From Microbacterium sp. (GTDB lineage: Bacteria > Actinomycetota > Actinomycetes > Actinomycetales > Microbacteriaceae): DNA of 64,000 nucleotides. The first letter of the stretch is position 1, and each line of letters opens with the position of its first letter. Positions 1 to 11,804 of the stretch are shown here, in pieces. The stretch covers positions 62,001 to 126,000 of the forward strand of contig JAFKIL010000007.1 in NCBI GenBank assembly GCA_017306415.1, in the 5' to 3' direction. A program made the translations under genes and the position numbers. The notes under the pieces were generated by a model. That model had not been told where the DNA came from. It did no database searches and saw only the letters and a program-made list of their open reading frames with translations.

Positions 1-818
1 CGAACGTGGCGGGGCTCGACGACGATGTCCTCACCCTGACGTTCCGCAGCCAGAGCGACGTGCAGAAGTTCAAGCAGCGCAACGCCGGGGCGGGGCCGAG
101 CGAAGACCTGCGGTCCGCGATCCAGAGCGTGCTCGGCCTGCGCGTGAAGTACATCGCCCGCCAGGATGCCGAGGCGCCCGCGCCGCGCGCCGACGCGGAC
201 CCGCCCCCCGACGCCGATCCGCATCCGGACGCCGATCCCGGCCCTGACGCGCCCGAGGGCACTGCGCCGGCGGATCCGTCGCCGCCCGAACCCCGGATCG
301 CCGCCCCCGCGCCGGCGTCAGCTCCGCCGACCGCCGCTCCGCCGGCGCCCCGCGCGACGCGCCCGGCCGCGCCGTCGGCGGAACGTCGGGTGGCCTCCGC
401 CGCGGCACCCGCGCCGGTCACCGAGTGGGCCGTCGCGCCGATCCCGACCGACGCGGGCGGTGAGACCTCGACGTCCCTCGGGTCCGCGTCGGCCGCGGCG
501 ACCCCGGCGCAGTTCGCCGTGGACGACGACCCAGAGGACGCGGCATCCGCCCGCGCGCGGGTCGCGACGCTCGCCCCGGTGCGTGAGGGGGAGGTGCTCC
601 CGGCCGACGAGGTCGAGACCTCGCTCGAACCCGACGACGACGAGCAGGAGGCGGAGGCCCTCTCGGTCGACGTCCCGGTCCCGCCGGTGATCGCCCCGCC
701 CACGACCTCTCTCCGCGAGGACGGCGTGCAGCGCGTCGGCGAGGCCGTGATCCGGCAGGTGCTCGGCGCGCGATTCGTGCGCGAGGAGCCCTACGAGCCG
801 CCCACGAGGTTCAGCTAG
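1..818 (+). CDS. dnaX: DNA polymerase III gamma/tau subunit, C-terminal part (5' end outside window)
   Basis: The reading frame is already open at the window edge, so this is the C-terminal part only. It begins with a conserved patch (VLTLTFRSQSDVQKFK) typical of the DnaX region after the AAA+ and collar domains. A roughly 170-residue linker rich in Pro, Ala and Asp/Glu follows, and the protein ends in a short conserved tail (VGEAVIRQVLGARFV). DnaX loads the sliding clamp and holds the replicase together. Its stop is 3 nt before recR, the usual dnaX-recR pair. The family call rests on the C-terminal patches and this neighbour, because the ATPase domain is not visible. Confidence 0.88.
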   Translation, partial: NVAGLDDDVLTLTFRSQSDVQKFKQRNAGAGPSEDLRSAIQSVLGLRVKYIARQDAEAPAPRADADPPPDADPHPDADPGPDAPEGTAPADPSPPEPRIAAPAPASAPPTAAPPAPRATRPAAPSAERRVASAAAPAPVTEWAVAPIPTDAGGETSTSLGSASAAATPAQFAVDDDPEDAASARARVATLAPVREGEVLPADEVETSLEPDDDEQEAEALSVDVPVPPVIAPPTTSLREDGVQRVGEAVIRQVLGARFVREEPYEPPTRFS

Positions 819-821
819 CCC

Positions 822-1415
822 ATGTACGACGGCATCGTCCAAGACCTGATCGACGAGTTCGGCCGGCTGCCGGGCATCGGCCCGAAGTCCGCGCAGCGCA
901 TCGCGTTCCACATCCTGCAGACGCCCGACTTCGACGTCGCGCGCCTCTCCGTCCTGCTCGGCGAAGTGCGTGAACGCGTACGGTTCTGCGAGATCTGCGG
1001 GAACGTGTCCGAGCAGGAGCGCTGCACGATCTGCCGCGACCCGCGACGCAACCAGACGCTCATCTGCGTCGTGGAGGACGCGAAGGACGTCGCCGCGATC
1101 GAGCGCACGCGCGAGTTCCGCGGCCTCTACCACGTGCTGGGCGGCGCGATCAGCCCGATCGGCGGTGTGGGGCCGGACGACCTGCGCATCACGCAGCTCA
1201 TGCAGCGGCTCGCCGACGGCACCGTGCAGGAGGTCATCCTGGCCACCAATCCCAACCTCGAGGGCGAGGCGACCGCGACCTACCTCAGCCGGCTGCTTCA
1301 CACGCTCGAGATCACCGTCACGCGGCTGGCGTCCGGCCTGCCCGTCGGAGGCGACCTCGAGTACGCCGACGAGGTCACCCTCGGTCGCGCCTTCGAGGGC
1401 CGTCGCTCGGTCTGA
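822..1415 (+). CDS. recR: Recombination protein RecR
   Basis: At 197 aa this is the normal RecR length. In order it shows a helix-hairpin-helix ([18 protein letters not shown], about residues 11-28), a four-cysteine zinc finger (CEICG...CTIC, about residues 55-70) and a Toprim domain beginning ICVVEDAKD. RecR works with RecF and RecO to load RecA at gaps. The ATG lies 3 nt after the dnaX stop, with GAGG about a dozen bases upstream, so the two genes are co-transcribed and probably translationally coupled. Confidence 0.97.
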   Translation: MYDGIVQDLIDEFGRLPGIGPKSAQRIAFHILQTPDFDVARLSVLLGEVRERVRFCEICGNVSEQERCTICRDPRRNQTLICVVEDAKDVAAIERTREFRGLYHVLGGAISPIGGVGPDDLRITQLMQRLADGTVQEVILATNPNLEGEATATYLSRLLHTLEITVTRLASGLPVGGDLEYADEVTLGRAFEGRRSV

Positions 1416-1417
1416 CG

Positions 1418-2392
1418 ATGAGCGCACGGGGCTGGTGGCTCTTCGCCGCGATGGCGGTGATCTGGGGGCTTCCGTACCTGTTCATCAAGGAGGCCGTGGA
1501 CTCCTTCTCGCCGGCCGCCGTCGTCGCAGGACGGACGCTCGTGGGGGCGCTCCTCCTCCTGCCGATCGCACTGCACCGCCGAGCGTTCGGGCCCGCGCTC
1601 CGGATGTGGCCGTGGGTGCTCGCGTTCGGGGCGATCGAGATGGCGGGCCCGTTCTTCCTCCTCGGGCACGCCGAGCAGACGATCTCGTCCGGTCTCACCG
1701 GGCTCCTCGTCGCGACCGTCCCGCTGTTCGCGGCCATCATCGCGGCGTTCCGCGGCGATCGACGGGCGCTCCGTCCGTTGCGGGCACTCGGTCTCGTCGT
1801 CGGGTTCGGCGGCGTCGCGGTGATCGTCACGGGCGAGGGCTTCGCCGTGCGGGGGGACGCCGCGGGGCTCATCGCCGTCGGAGAGGTGCTGCTCGTCGCG
1901 ATCATGTACGCGACCGCTCCGTTCATCGTGGCGACCAAGCTCAAGGACGTGCCGTCGCTGGGCTCGATCACCCTGTCGCTGGGCGCAGTGGGCATCGCCT
2001 ACCTGCCGATCGCCCTGCTCACCCAGCACCAGGTGCCCACGGTGCGCAGCACGGTGTCGCTCGCGGCGCTCGCCGTGATCTGCACCGCCGTCGCCTTCAT
2101 CGCGTTCTTCGCCCTCATCGCCGAGATCGGCCCGGTGCGCGCGCCGCTCTTCACGTACATCAACCCGGTCGTGGCGATCCTGCTCGGCGTCGTGGTGCTC
2201 GGCGAGCAGCTCACGCCCGGGCTCCTCGTCGGCTTTCCCCTGGTGCTCGTGGGCTGCTGGCTCGCGGCGACGGGCGGCCGCCTGCGGCGCGTCGCCGAAC
2301 CCGACCTCGCCGGGCCCGACCTCGCCGTCACGTCCGCGACCCCGATCGCCCCCGTCCCGGTCGACCCTCCGACCGAGCCCTCGCCTCGCTGA
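1418..2392 (+). CDS. EamA/DMT-family exporter
   Basis: A 324-aa protein with about ten hydrophobic segments in two EamA repeats. It has the typical N-terminal MAVIWGLPYLFIKEAV motif and the second-repeat signature GPVRAPLFTYINPVVAILLGV. The family exports metabolites or drugs. The substrate cannot be read from sequence. The start is 2 nt after the recR stop, so it belongs to the dnaX-recR transcript. The C-terminal 35 residues are a Pro/Thr-rich cytoplasmic tail with no visible motif. Confidence 0.88.
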   Translation: MSARGWWLFAAMAVIWGLPYLFIKEAVDSFSPAAVVAGRTLVGALLLLPIALHRRAFGPALRMWPWVLAFGAIEMAGPFFLLGHAEQTISSGLTGLLVATVPLFAAIIAAFRGDRRALRPLRALGLVVGFGGVAVIVTGEGFAVRGDAAGLIAVGEVLLVAIMYATAPFIVATKLKDVPSLGSITLSLGAVGIAYLPIALLTQHQVPTVRSTVSLAALAVICTAVAFIAFFALIAEIGPVRAPLFTYINPVVAILLGVVVLGEQLTPGLLVGFPLVLVGCWLAATGGRLRRVAEPDLAGPDLAVTSATPIAPVPVDPPTEPSPR

Positions 2393-2397
2393 TCCTC

Positions 2398-2420
2398 CGC
2401 TGAGCCGGACCCGGTCAGCG
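2398..2420. terminator. Possible bidirectional terminator between convergent genes
   Basis: CGCTGA (2398-2403) pairs with TCAGCG (2415-2420) and inner CCG pairs with CGG across a bulge. The hairpin lies between the stop of the DMT gene and the convergent gene at 2415-2903 and includes the latter's stop codon. There is no U-tract. Confidence 0.35.
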
Positions 2421-2903
2421 CAGCACTTCGACGAGCACGATCCACGACACCACGAGGGCGACCACGATCGCGAGGATGGATCCGGTCGCGATCAGGAAGA
2501 AGCCCGCCGGTGCCTCGGCGAGGAGCAGGATGCCGCCTGTCGCGTAGGCCGCCGGCGGCAGGAATCCGACCGCGGACTTGAGCACCCGCATCCGGTTCTC
2601 GGGGTGATGGTTCTGCACGATCCGGACGGTCGCCGCGACCTGGAAGACCAGCGCGGCCGCGGTCCCGGCGAGCAGGATCGCGCCGTACCACGGGTCGGTG
2701 ATGCCCGGGATGAGGCCGGCCGCCGACGCGATGATCGCCAGCACGAGCGTCGCGATCGACGACGCCAGCCGTGCGGTGAGCGATTCGGCCTTGATGATGT
2801 CGGCGATGTTGACGCTCGCCGCGACGATCACGAGGCCTGCGAGGGCCGCCGTCGCTCCCGCCATCGCGACGTTGAACTCGCTCCAGGTCGCGATCTGCTC
2901 CAT
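2415..2903 (-). CDS. Hypothetical four-helix membrane protein
   Basis: A 162-aa protein with four or five hydrophobic segments (near residues 12-35, 45-70, 75-95 and 115-160) and few charged residues. I recognise no named domain. It is convergent with the DMT exporter and divergent from lysC. A TAGCAT hexamer (minus strand, 2915-2910) ends exactly 6 nt before the ATG and no ribosome-binding site is visible, which suggests a leaderless mRNA. Confidence 0.75.
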   Translation of the reverse strand: MEQIATWSEFNVAMAGATAALAGLVIVAASVNIADIIKAESLTARLASSIATLVLAIIASAAGLIPGITDPWYGAILLAGTAAALVFQVAATVRIVQNHHPENRMRVLKSAVGFLPPAAYATGGILLLAEAPAGFFLIATGSILAIVVALVVSWIVLVEVLR

Positions 2904-3079
2904 GGCGGAATGCTATCCGTGGGCGGCCACGGGGGTCGACGGTGACGCCGAGCGCGATCACGCCGGGCCCCGACACATGGCGGGGACGGCATCCGGCCGT
3001 CCGTAAGATGGTGCGTTGGGCGCGGCATCCGCTCGGCCCCCGCGCGCGAGCGGCGCGCGGCATCCCGGGGAGTTCCATC

Positions 3080-4366
3080 GTGGCGCTGATCGTGCAGAAG
3101 TACGGCGGGTCGTCCGTCGCCGACGCGGAGAGCATCAAGCGGGTCGCGAAGCGCATCGTCGACACCCGCCGGGCCGGCCACGACGTCGTCGTCGCCGTGA
3201 GCGCGATGGGCGACACCACGGACGAGCTCCTCGACCTCGCCGCTCAGGTCGCGCCCATCCCGGCGCCGCGCGAGCTCGACATGCTGCTCTCCAGCGGCGA
3301 GCGGATCTCGATGGCGCTGCTCGCGATGGCGATCCATTCGATGGGCTTCGAGGCGCGCTCGTTCACCGGCAGCCAGGCGGGCATGATCACGGATGCCACG
3401 CACGGCGCCGCCCGCATCGTCGACGTCACCCCGATACGCCTCCGCGAAGCCCTGGACGAGGGCGCGATCGTCATCGTCGCGGGCTTCCAGGGCTTCAATC
3501 GCGACACCCGCGACATCACCACGCTCGGTCGCGGCGGCTCGGACACGACCGCCGTGGCGCTCGCCGCCGCGCTCGAGGCGGACGTGTGCGAGATCTACAG
3601 CGACGTCGAAGGCGTCTTCACCGCCGACCCCCGCGTCGTCCCGAAGGCCCGCAAGCTCGACGCGATCTCCAGTGAGGAGATGCTCGAGCTCGCCGCGAAC
3701 GGGGCGAAGGTCTTGTACATCCGCGCCGTCGAGTACGCGCGCCGTCACGGCGTGCTGATCCACGCACGCTCCACGTTCAGCTCGGCGGAGGGCACGCTCG
3801 TCGTCGACGGCGCCCGGCGCGCCGAGATCCTCGCCAAGGGAGAGCACATGGAAGAGCCCGTCGTCGCCGGTGTCGCGACCGATCTCAGCCAGGCCAAGAT
3901 CACCGTCATCGGGGTCCCCGACGTGCCGGGCAAGGCGGCCGAGATCTTCAAGATCGTCGCCAAGTCGGGCGCGAACGTCGACATGATCGTGCAGAACGTC
4001 TCGGCGGCATCGACCGGCCGCACCGACATCTCCTTCACACTGCCCAAGTCCGACGCGTCCGCCGCGCTCAAGGCGCTCGCGGGCGAGCAGCACGACGTCG
4101 GGTTCGCGAGCCTCGTCCACGACGACCAGATCGGCAAGCTCTCCGTCGTCGGCGCCGGCATGCGCACCCACTCGGGCGTGTCCGCCACGCTGTTCGAGGC
4201 GCTCTCGATCGCGGGGATCAACATCGAGATGATCTCGACGTCCGAGATCCGCATCTCGGTGGTCGTGCGCGGCGACGACCTCGCCGAAGCCGCACGGGTG
4301 GTGCATACCGCCTACGGCCTCGACGGCGACGCCGAGGCCGTCGTCTACGCCGGCACCGGGCGCTGA
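3080..4366 (+). CDS. lysC: Aspartate kinase (alpha subunit, with beta subunit nested in frame)
   Basis: Aspartokinase phosphorylates L-aspartate, the first step to Lys, Thr, Met and diaminopimelate. The protein opens with [15 protein letters not shown], the conserved N-terminus with the KYGGSS substrate loop. It also has the kinase-core segment [19 protein letters not shown] and two C-terminal ACT regulatory domains. I chose GTG at 3080 because homology begins there; the 46 upstream codons read no conserved sequence. That gives 428 aa, close to the corynebacterial enzyme. A TAAGAT hexamer at 3004-3009 is a plausible -10. asd follows on the same strand after a palindromic element. Confidence 0.96.
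   Translation: MALIVQKYGGSSVADAESIKRVAKRIVDTRRAGHDVVVAVSAMGDTTDELLDLAAQVAPIPAPRELDMLLSSGERISMALLAMAIHSMGFEARSFTGSQAGMITDATHGAARIVDVTPIRLREALDEGAIVIVAGFQGFNRDTRDITTLGRGGSDTTAVALAAALEADVCEIYSDVEGVFTADPRVVPKARKLDAISSEEMLELAANGAKVLYIRAVEYARRHGVLIHARSTFSSAEGTLVVDGARRAEILAKGEHMEEPVVAGVATDLSQAKITVIGVPDVPGKAAEIFKIVAKSGANVDMIVQNVSAASTGRTDISFTLPKSDASAALKALAGEQHDVGFASLVHDDQIGKLSVVGAGMRTHSGVSATLFEALSIAGINIEMISTSEIRISVVVRGDDLAEAARVVHTAYGLDGDAEAVVYAGTGR
3848..4366 (+). other. Internal translation start for the aspartokinase beta subunit
   Basis: An in-frame ATG (codon 257 of lysC) begins [12 protein letters not shown] and is preceded by AAGGGAG (3836-3842), a good ribosome-binding site. Actinobacterial and Bacillus aspartokinases of this class make a separate regulatory beta subunit from an internal start at the homologous position. 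This would give a 172-aa protein holding both ACT domains. Confidence 0.75.
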
Positions 4367-6534
<2,168 letters not shown>

Positions 6535-6568
6535 CGGGGGGCACCCCGGCCGCACCTAGAATCGTATG

Positions 6569-8026
6569 GTGACAGAATCCGTCGACGTGCTGCTGATCGG
6601 TGGCGGCATCATGAGCGCCACCCTGGGAACCCTGCTCCACGAGCTTCAGCCCGACTGGAAGATCGCCGTTGTCGAGCGGCTCTCCGATGTCGCGCAGGAG
6701 AGCTCGAACGCGTGGAACAACGCGGGCACCGGGCACGCCGCGCTGTGCGAGCTCAACTACACGCCCGCCGGACCCGACGGGTCGATCGACCCGTCCAAGG
6801 CGATCTCGATCAACGAGCAGTTCCAGCAGAGCCGCCAGCTCTGGTCGTCGCTCGTCGAGCGCGGCGTGCTGGACGCCCCCACGACGTTCATCAACTCCAC
6901 CCCCCACATGACGTTCGTGCGCGGCGAGAAGGATGTCGCGTTCCTCAAGGCGCGGTACGAGGTGCTCAAGGAGCAGCCGCTGTTCGCCGGCATCGAGTAC
7001 AGCGAGGACTCGCGCGTCATCAACCAGTGGGCGCCCCTCCTCATGCAGAAGCGTCGCAAGGGGGAGCCGTTCGCGGCGACGCGCGTGCCGGCCGGCACCG
7101 ACGTCGACTTCGGCGCTCTCACGCGGCAGCTCTTCGACCACCTGCAGGAGGACGGCGTCCAGGTGGCGACCAACACCGAGGTGAAGAACCTCACGAAGCA
7201 GGCGGACGGCACGTGGCTGGTCTCGTACCGCCGCACGATCGGTCGTGCGCCGGGTCGCATCCGCGCGAAGTTCGTGTTCGTCGGGGCCGGCGGCTGGGCG
7301 CTCAAGCTCCTGCAGAAGTCGGGCATCGACGAGATCAAGGGCTTCGGCTGCTTCCCGATCGGCGGGCAGTGGCTGCACACGAACGACCCGGCCCTCGTCG
7401 CCCAGCATCAGGCCAAGGTCTACTCGCAGGCGTCGGTCGGCGCGCCGCCGATGTCCGTCCCGCACCTGGACACCCGCATGGTCGACGGGCAGGCATCCCT
7501 CCTCTTCGGTCCGTTCGCGACGTTCAGCCCGAAGTTCCTCAAGACGGGCTCGATGTGGGACATCGTGACGCAGGTCCGTCCGAGCAACCTCGGCAGCATG
7601 CTCAAGGTCGCCGCCACGAACTTCGACCTCATCCGCTACCTCGTGGGCGAGCTCGCCAAGAACCATCGCCGCAAGGTCGACAGCCTCCGCACGTTCATGC
7701 CCTCCGCGAAGGATGAGGACTGGTCGCTCCTCCAGGCGGGGCAGCGCGCGCAGGTCATGAAGGACGGCAAGCTGCAGTTCGGCACCGAGGTCGTCGCCGC
7801 AGGCGACGGCACCATCGCCGGACTCCTCGGCGCGTCTCCTGGCGCCTCCACCGCGGTCCCGATCATGCTCGGGCTCCTGGCCTCGTGCTTCCCCGACAGC
7901 ATCGCGGCGTGGGAGCCGAAGCTGAGAGAGCTCATCCCCACGTACGGCGAGAAGCTCAATCCTCAGCCGGCCCTCGCCGCAGAGACGATGGCCGAGACCG
8001 CGTCGGCGTTGCAGCTGACCGCCTGA
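6569..8026 (+). CDS. mqo: Malate:quinone oxidoreductase
   Basis: This membrane-associated FAD enzyme oxidises malate to oxaloacetate and passes electrons to menaquinone. The FAD-binding start VDVLLIGGGIMSATLGTLL, the segment NNAGTGHAALCELNYTP and the C-terminal GASPGASTAVPIML are typical of Mqo, and about 485 aa is full length. TAGAAT (6557-6562) ends 6 nt before GTG 6569 and 3 nt before ATG 6566. I prefer GTG 6569 as a leaderless start; ATG 6566 would add one residue. It is monocistronic, followed closely by tdk. Confidence 0.96.
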   Translation: MTESVDVLLIGGGIMSATLGTLLHELQPDWKIAVVERLSDVAQESSNAWNNAGTGHAALCELNYTPAGPDGSIDPSKAISINEQFQQSRQLWSSLVERGVLDAPTTFINSTPHMTFVRGEKDVAFLKARYEVLKEQPLFAGIEYSEDSRVINQWAPLLMQKRRKGEPFAATRVPAGTDVDFGALTRQLFDHLQEDGVQVATNTEVKNLTKQADGTWLVSYRRTIGRAPGRIRAKFVFVGAGGWALKLLQKSGIDEIKGFGCFPIGGQWLHTNDPALVAQHQAKVYSQASVGAPPMSVPHLDTRMVDGQASLLFGPFATFSPKFLKTGSMWDIVTQVRPSNLGSMLKVAATNFDLIRYLVGELAKNHRRKVDSLRTFMPSAKDEDWSLLQAGQRAQVMKDGKLQFGTEVVAAGDGTIAGLLGASPGASTAVPIMLGLLASCFPDSIAAWEPKLRELIPTYGEKLNPQPALAAETMAETASALQLTA

Positions 8027-8039
8027 CGGCATCCCGACG

Positions 8040-8681
8040 GTGGCCAAACTCTACTTCCGCTACGGAGCGATGAACTCCGGGAAGTCCACCGCCCTCCTGC
8101 AGGCCGCGTACAACTACGAGGAACGCGGCCAGCACGTGCTCCTCGCGAAGCCCGCGATCGACACGAAGGGCGCCGAGCAGATCTCGAGCCGACTCGGGGT
8201 CGCGCGTGACGTCGACTTCCTGATCGCGCCGGACGCCGATGTGCGCGCACTGTTCGCCGAGCACCGCGCCCGCGTGCGGAAGGATGTCGCGGCGCTGATC
8301 CCGGAGTCGGATGCCACGGCCGACGTCGCGTGCCTCATGATCGACGAGGCGCAGTTCCTGACGCCCGAGCAGGTCGACGATCTCCTCCGCATCACGGTGG
8401 ATGACGGCATCCCGGTGCTCGCTTACGGCATCCGCACCGATTTCCGCACGCAGGCGTTCCCCGGGTCGCGCCGCCTGCTCGAGCTCGCGCACAGCCTCGA
8501 GGAGCTCAAGACGATCTGCCGGTGCGGACGCAAGGCGATCTTCAACGCCCGCCTGGTCGGCGGCAGGTTCGTGTTCGACGGCGACCAGGTCGCGATCGAC
8601 GAGCTCACGGCCGACCGCGTCACCTACGAGTCGATGTGCGCGCAGTGCTACCTGCGCGAGTCCGGCGGCCGGCTCGACTGA
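8040..8681 (+). CDS. tdk: Thymidine kinase
   Basis: Tdk phosphorylates thymidine for salvage. It has the Walker A loop GAMNSGKSTALL (about residues 8-19), the Walker B-like ACLMIDEAQFL, the lid region and C-terminal zinc ligands CRCG and CAQC, as in type II thymidine kinases. Length is 213 aa. The start is a GTG 13 nt after the mqo stop with no clear ribosome-binding site. No ATG lies nearby, and homology (AKLYFRYGAMNSGKS) begins at once, so the start is secure. Confidence 0.95.
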   Translation: MAKLYFRYGAMNSGKSTALLQAAYNYEERGQHVLLAKPAIDTKGAEQISSRLGVARDVDFLIAPDADVRALFAEHRARVRKDVAALIPESDATADVACLMIDEAQFLTPEQVDDLLRITVDDGIPVLAYGIRTDFRTQAFPGSRRLLELAHSLEELKTICRCGRKAIFNARLVGGRFVFDGDQVAIDELTADRVTYESMCAQCYLRESGGRLD

Positions 8682-8710
8682 TCGGCGCAGGCGCCGTCCC
8701 GGCCTCGCCC

Positions 8711-8808
8711 GTACCGTTCTCAGGATTAGCGCCCGTGAGGCCGATCACCCGTCGCGTGATTCCGGGGTTGCAGGCGCTGCCGACGGCCGTCGATCCTGAG
8801 AACGGTAC
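8711..8808. repeat. 98-bp inverted-repeat element between convergent genes
   Basis: GTACCGTTCTCAGGAT (8711-8726) is perfectly inverted as ATCCTGAGAACGGTAC (8793-8808). The interior holds a minor hairpin, GATCAC/GTGATT. It starts 30 nt after the tdk stop and ends 30 nt before the convergent gene's stop. Layout resembles the elements at 4395 and 33752, with different arms. A bidirectional terminator role is plausible. Confidence 0.8.
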
Positions 8809-8838
8809 GTGTCGTGAGGCCAGCGGGAGTGAGCACCG

Positions 8839-9708
8839 TCAGGCGCGGGCTTCCTCTTCGCGTCCGCGGCGCGGCGGCCAGGGGACGAGCATCGACGTCG
8901 TGCGCTGGTATTCGCGGTACGCCGGGTACTTGGCGGCGGAGATGGACTCGGTGAAGACGGTCGAGCCGATGAACAGGATGCTCAGCAGTGCCGCCCCCAC
9001 GACGGTCCAGTTCAGCGCGCCGCCCCAGAATCCGAGACCCGACGCCACGGCCGCGGTCGCGCCCATCAGGTAGAGCGCCCACCACTGGGCCTGCTCGCTG
9101 AAGAAGTTCGGGTGCCTGCTGAAGCGGAAGAGTCCTGTCGAGACGAAGCCCGGTGCGAGATCACCGCCTGCCGCGTGCTTGGCGCGGTGGAAGTTCCACT
9201 GCTGCTGATCGGCCACGAACTCGCCCACGAGGAACACGAGGAACAGCACGGCGAACAGCACGTCCCAGCCGTTGAGCGGTGCGGGATGCTGCCACGCCAC
9301 GAAGGCGGGAAGCGTGATGAGCACGAGCAGCGCGTTCTGGTACAGCACGATGAACAGGAGGTTGAACACCTGGAACTGCCAGGGCGTCATGCGACCCCGC
9401 AGGATCGCCCACCGGTAGTCCTCCATCCCGGTGTAACCGCCCTTGCGTGCGAAGTTGAACGTGAGGCGTGCGCCCCACAGCGTCACGAGCACGGCCATCA
9501 GGAGGAGGCGTCCGGCATCCTTCCCGTCGACGAGGGCGGAGATCGCGAAGATCCACACGTAGACCACCGGTACGACAGACCAGATGCGGTCGACCCACGA
9601 CGTGTCCTTCGTGATGAGGGACGCGATCCAGCAGAAGGCGCACACGGCGCCGAAGACGATGAGGACGAGCAGCAGGGGATCCACGGGTACAGCGTACGGC
9701 TGTTGCAT
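8839..9708 (-). CDS. DUF1295-family membrane protein (steroid 5-alpha-reductase-like)
   Basis: A 289-aa protein with six or seven hydrophobic segments and the DUF1295 signatures NFARKGGYTGMEDYRW, FNLLFIVLYQ, GLFRFSRHPNFFSEQAQWW and YREYQRTTS. The family is related to 3-oxo-5-alpha-steroid 4-dehydrogenase; the true substrate in bacteria is mostly unknown. The ATG at 9708 has no ribosome-binding site and sits inside the first operator half of the intergenic region. A GTG at 9687 (VDPLLLVLIV) is an alternative start. The divergent regulator gene may also control it. Confidence 0.85.
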   Translation of the reverse strand: MQQPYAVPVDPLLLVLIVFGAVCAFCWIASLITKDTSWVDRIWSVVPVVYVWIFAISALVDGKDAGRLLLMAVLVTLWGARLTFNFARKGGYTGMEDYRWAILRGRMTPWQFQVFNLLFIVLYQNALLVLITLPAFVAWQHPAPLNGWDVLFAVLFLVFLVGEFVADQQQWNFHRAKHAAGGDLAPGFVSTGLFRFSRHPNFFSEQAQWWALYLMGATAAVASGLGFWGGALNWTVVGAALLSILFIGSTVFTESISAAKYPAYREYQRTTSMLVPWPPRRGREEEARA

Positions 9709-9743
9709 GGTCAGACCACAGTGGCTATTGTGGTCTGACCACA
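9706..9743. promoter_or_regulatory. Two GntR/FadR-type operators in the divergent promoter region
   Basis: A perfect 15-bp palindrome TGTGGTCTGACCACA lies at 9729-9743. A near copy, CATGGTCAGACCACA, lies at 9706-9720. Both contain TGGTNNNACCA, the core bound by FadR, PdhR and LldR proteins of the FCD subgroup. They flank the promoters of both the DUF1295 gene and the lldR-lldD pair. Confidence 0.8.
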
Positions 9744-9755
9744 GAAGGAGGCCTC

Positions 9756-10466
9756 GTGGCAGAGACCGCCACGCCGGCGCGTGCCTGGCGCATCGTGCTC
9801 GAGAGGATCGAGAGCGACCTGCTCGACGGCCGACTCGCGCCCGGCGACCACCTGCCCCCCGAGCGCGAGCTCGCCGCCAGCCTGGGCGTGGGCCGCTCCA
9901 GTGTGCGCGAGGCCCTGCGCGTCCTCGACGTCCTCGGGCTCATCCGCACGGCGACCGGATCGGGCCCGTCGTCGGGGGCCATCGTCATCGCGACTCCGCG
10001 CGGCGGGATGGCGGCGCTCCTGCGTCTCCAGGTCGCCGCGCAGGGCTTCCCCCTCGAGGACGTCATGCGGACGCGCCTGATCCTCGAGTCGGCCGTCGCG
10101 GAGGTTCTCGCCGAGGAGGGGGGCGTGCTCACCGACGCGCTCGCGGCGCTGGACGCCATGGATGCACCGGGGCTCACGCCGGAGGAGTTCCTCGCCCTCG
10201 ACGCCGCGTTCCATCGCGCGCTGGCCGACGCATCCGGGAACGCCGTCGTCGCGGCGATGATGTCGGGGCTCCGTGAGGCGATCGAGTCGTACGTCGTCGC
10301 GGGCGCAGCGCGCATCGACGACTGGGATGCCACGGCCGACCGGCTGCGCCACGAGCACCGGGACATCGTCGCGGCCGTGTTAGCCCACGAGCCGGAGCGG
10401 GCTCGCGCGCTCCTCCGCGATCACATCACCGGCTACTACGCCCACGCGGGCCTCACCCGCGACTGA
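9756..10466 (+). CDS. lldR: GntR-family FCD-domain regulator (LldR-like)
   Basis: A 236-aa regulator with an N-terminal winged helix ([31 protein letters not shown], written here in two overlapping parts: [14 protein letters not shown] and [16 protein letters not shown]) and a C-terminal FCD ligand domain with the metal-binding histidines ([24 protein letters not shown]). In actinobacteria LldR represses lactate dehydrogenase and is released by L-lactate. The gene next door is lldD, which supports that role. AAGGAGG (9745-9751) precedes GTG 9756. The matching operator lies just upstream, so autoregulation is likely. Confidence 0.85.
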   Translation: MAETATPARAWRIVLERIESDLLDGRLAPGDHLPPERELAASLGVGRSSVREALRVLDVLGLIRTATGSGPSSGAIVIATPRGGMAALLRLQVAAQGFPLEDVMRTRLILESAVAEVLAEEGGVLTDALAALDAMDAPGLTPEEFLALDAAFHRALADASGNAVVAAMMSGLREAIESYVVAGAARIDDWDATADRLRHEHRDIVAAVLAHEPERARALLRDHITGYYAHAGLTRD

Positions 10467-10479
10467 CGAAAGGACCGCC

Positions 10480-11760
10480 ATGGTCGCCCGACAGCTGCCG
10501 AAGCCGGCAGAGCTCCTCGAGCTCATGCAGTTCAAGAAGCCCGAGCTCGACGGGCGCAGACGTCGGCTCGACGCCGCCCTCACGATCGCCGATCTGCGCG
10601 CCATCGCGAAGCGTCGCACCCCGAAGGCAGCCTTCGACTACACCGACGGCGCCGCGGAGGGCGAGCTGTCGCTGAGCCGCGCACGCCAGGCGTTCGAGGA
10701 CGTGGAGTTCCACCCCGGGATCCTGCGCCCGGCCCCCGCGGTGGACACGTCGACGACGATCCTCGGCGGTCCGTCGGCTCTGCCGTTCGGCATCGCGCCG
10801 ACCGGGTTCACGCGCCTCATGCAGACCGAGGGCGAGGTCGCGGGGGCCTCGGCCGCCGGGGCCGCGGGCATCCCGTTCACGCTCTCGACCCTCGGGACGA
10901 CCTCCATCGAGGGGGTGAAGGCGGCGAACCCGCACGGACGCAACTGGTTCCAGCTCTACGTCATGCGCGACCGCGACATCTCGTACGGCCTCGTGGAGCG
11001 GGCGGCCGCCGCGGGCTTCGACACCCTGATGTTCACCGTGGACACTCCGGTCGCCGGCGCGCGCCTGCGCGACAAGCGCAACGGCTTCTCCATCCCGCCG
11101 CAGCTCACGCTGGGCACGATCGTCAACGCCATCCCGCGGCCGTGGTGGTGGTACGACTTCCTGACGACGCCGAAGCTCGAGTTCGCCTCGCTGTCGTCCA
11201 CGGGCGGCACGGTGGGGGAGCTGCTCGACGCCGCGATGGATCCCACCATCAGCTACGACGACCTCGCCGTGATCCGCGCGATGTGGCCGGGGAACATCGT
11301 GATCAAGGGCGTGCAGAACGTCGAGGACTCGAAGCGGCTCGTCGACCTCGGCATCGACGGTGTCGTCCTCTCGAACCACGGCGGCCGCCAGCTCGACCGC
11401 GCGCCCATCCCGTTCCACCTGCTCCCGCAGGTCGTGCGCGAGGTGGGCAAGGATGCCACGATCATGGTCGACACCGGCATCATGAACGGCGCCGACATCG
11501 TGGCATCCGTCGCGCTGGGCGCGAAGTTCACGCTCATCGGCCGTGCGTACCTGTACGGGCTCATGGCCGGAGGGCGTCAGGGGGTCGACCGAACGATCGC
11601 GATCCTGCGGGGCGAGATCGAGCGGACGATGAAGCTCCTGGGCGTCTCGTCGCTCGCCGAGCTCGAGCCGAAGCACGTGACGCAGCTCACCCGCCTGGTG
11701 CCCGTGCCTCAGCCGGCAGCGCCCCGCGCGACCCGCCCGCGCGCGTCTGCGAAGGCCTGA
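10480..11760 (+). CDS. lldD: FMN-dependent L-lactate dehydrogenase (alpha-hydroxy-acid oxidase family)
   Basis: The enzyme oxidises L-lactate to pyruvate and feeds quinones. Family hallmarks present: the FMN site [25 protein letters not shown], the active-site stretch [13 protein letters not shown] containing the catalytic His and Arg, and the phosphate loop [19 protein letters not shown]. Length is 426 aa with a 20-residue Pro/Ala/Arg tail beyond the catalytic domain. AAAGGA lies 6 nt before ATG 10480, and the gene is 13 nt behind lldR, an operon. Other 2-hydroxy acids are possible substrates; the LldR neighbour favours lactate. Confidence 0.92.
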   Translation: MVARQLPKPAELLELMQFKKPELDGRRRRLDAALTIADLRAIAKRRTPKAAFDYTDGAAEGELSLSRARQAFEDVEFHPGILRPAPAVDTSTTILGGPSALPFGIAPTGFTRLMQTEGEVAGASAAGAAGIPFTLSTLGTTSIEGVKAANPHGRNWFQLYVMRDRDISYGLVERAAAAGFDTLMFTVDTPVAGARLRDKRNGFSIPPQLTLGTIVNAIPRPWWWYDFLTTPKLEFASLSSTGGTVGELLDAAMDPTISYDDLAVIRAMWPGNIVIKGVQNVEDSKRLVDLGIDGVVLSNHGGRQLDRAPIPFHLLPQVVREVGKDATIMVDTGIMNGADIVASVALGAKFTLIGRAYLYGLMAGGRQGVDRTIAILRGEIERTMKLLGVSSLAELEPKHVTQLTRLVPVPQPAAPRATRPRASAKA

Positions 11761-11804
11761 GCGCGTCGCGGCGCCCGCCGCGCGGTCCGCGTCAGCGGGG
11801 ATGA

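Noticed and set aside
318..1427. Minus-strand 369-codon frame opposite dnaX and recR
   Set aside because: recR on the plus strand has all family motifs; the opposite frame has none.
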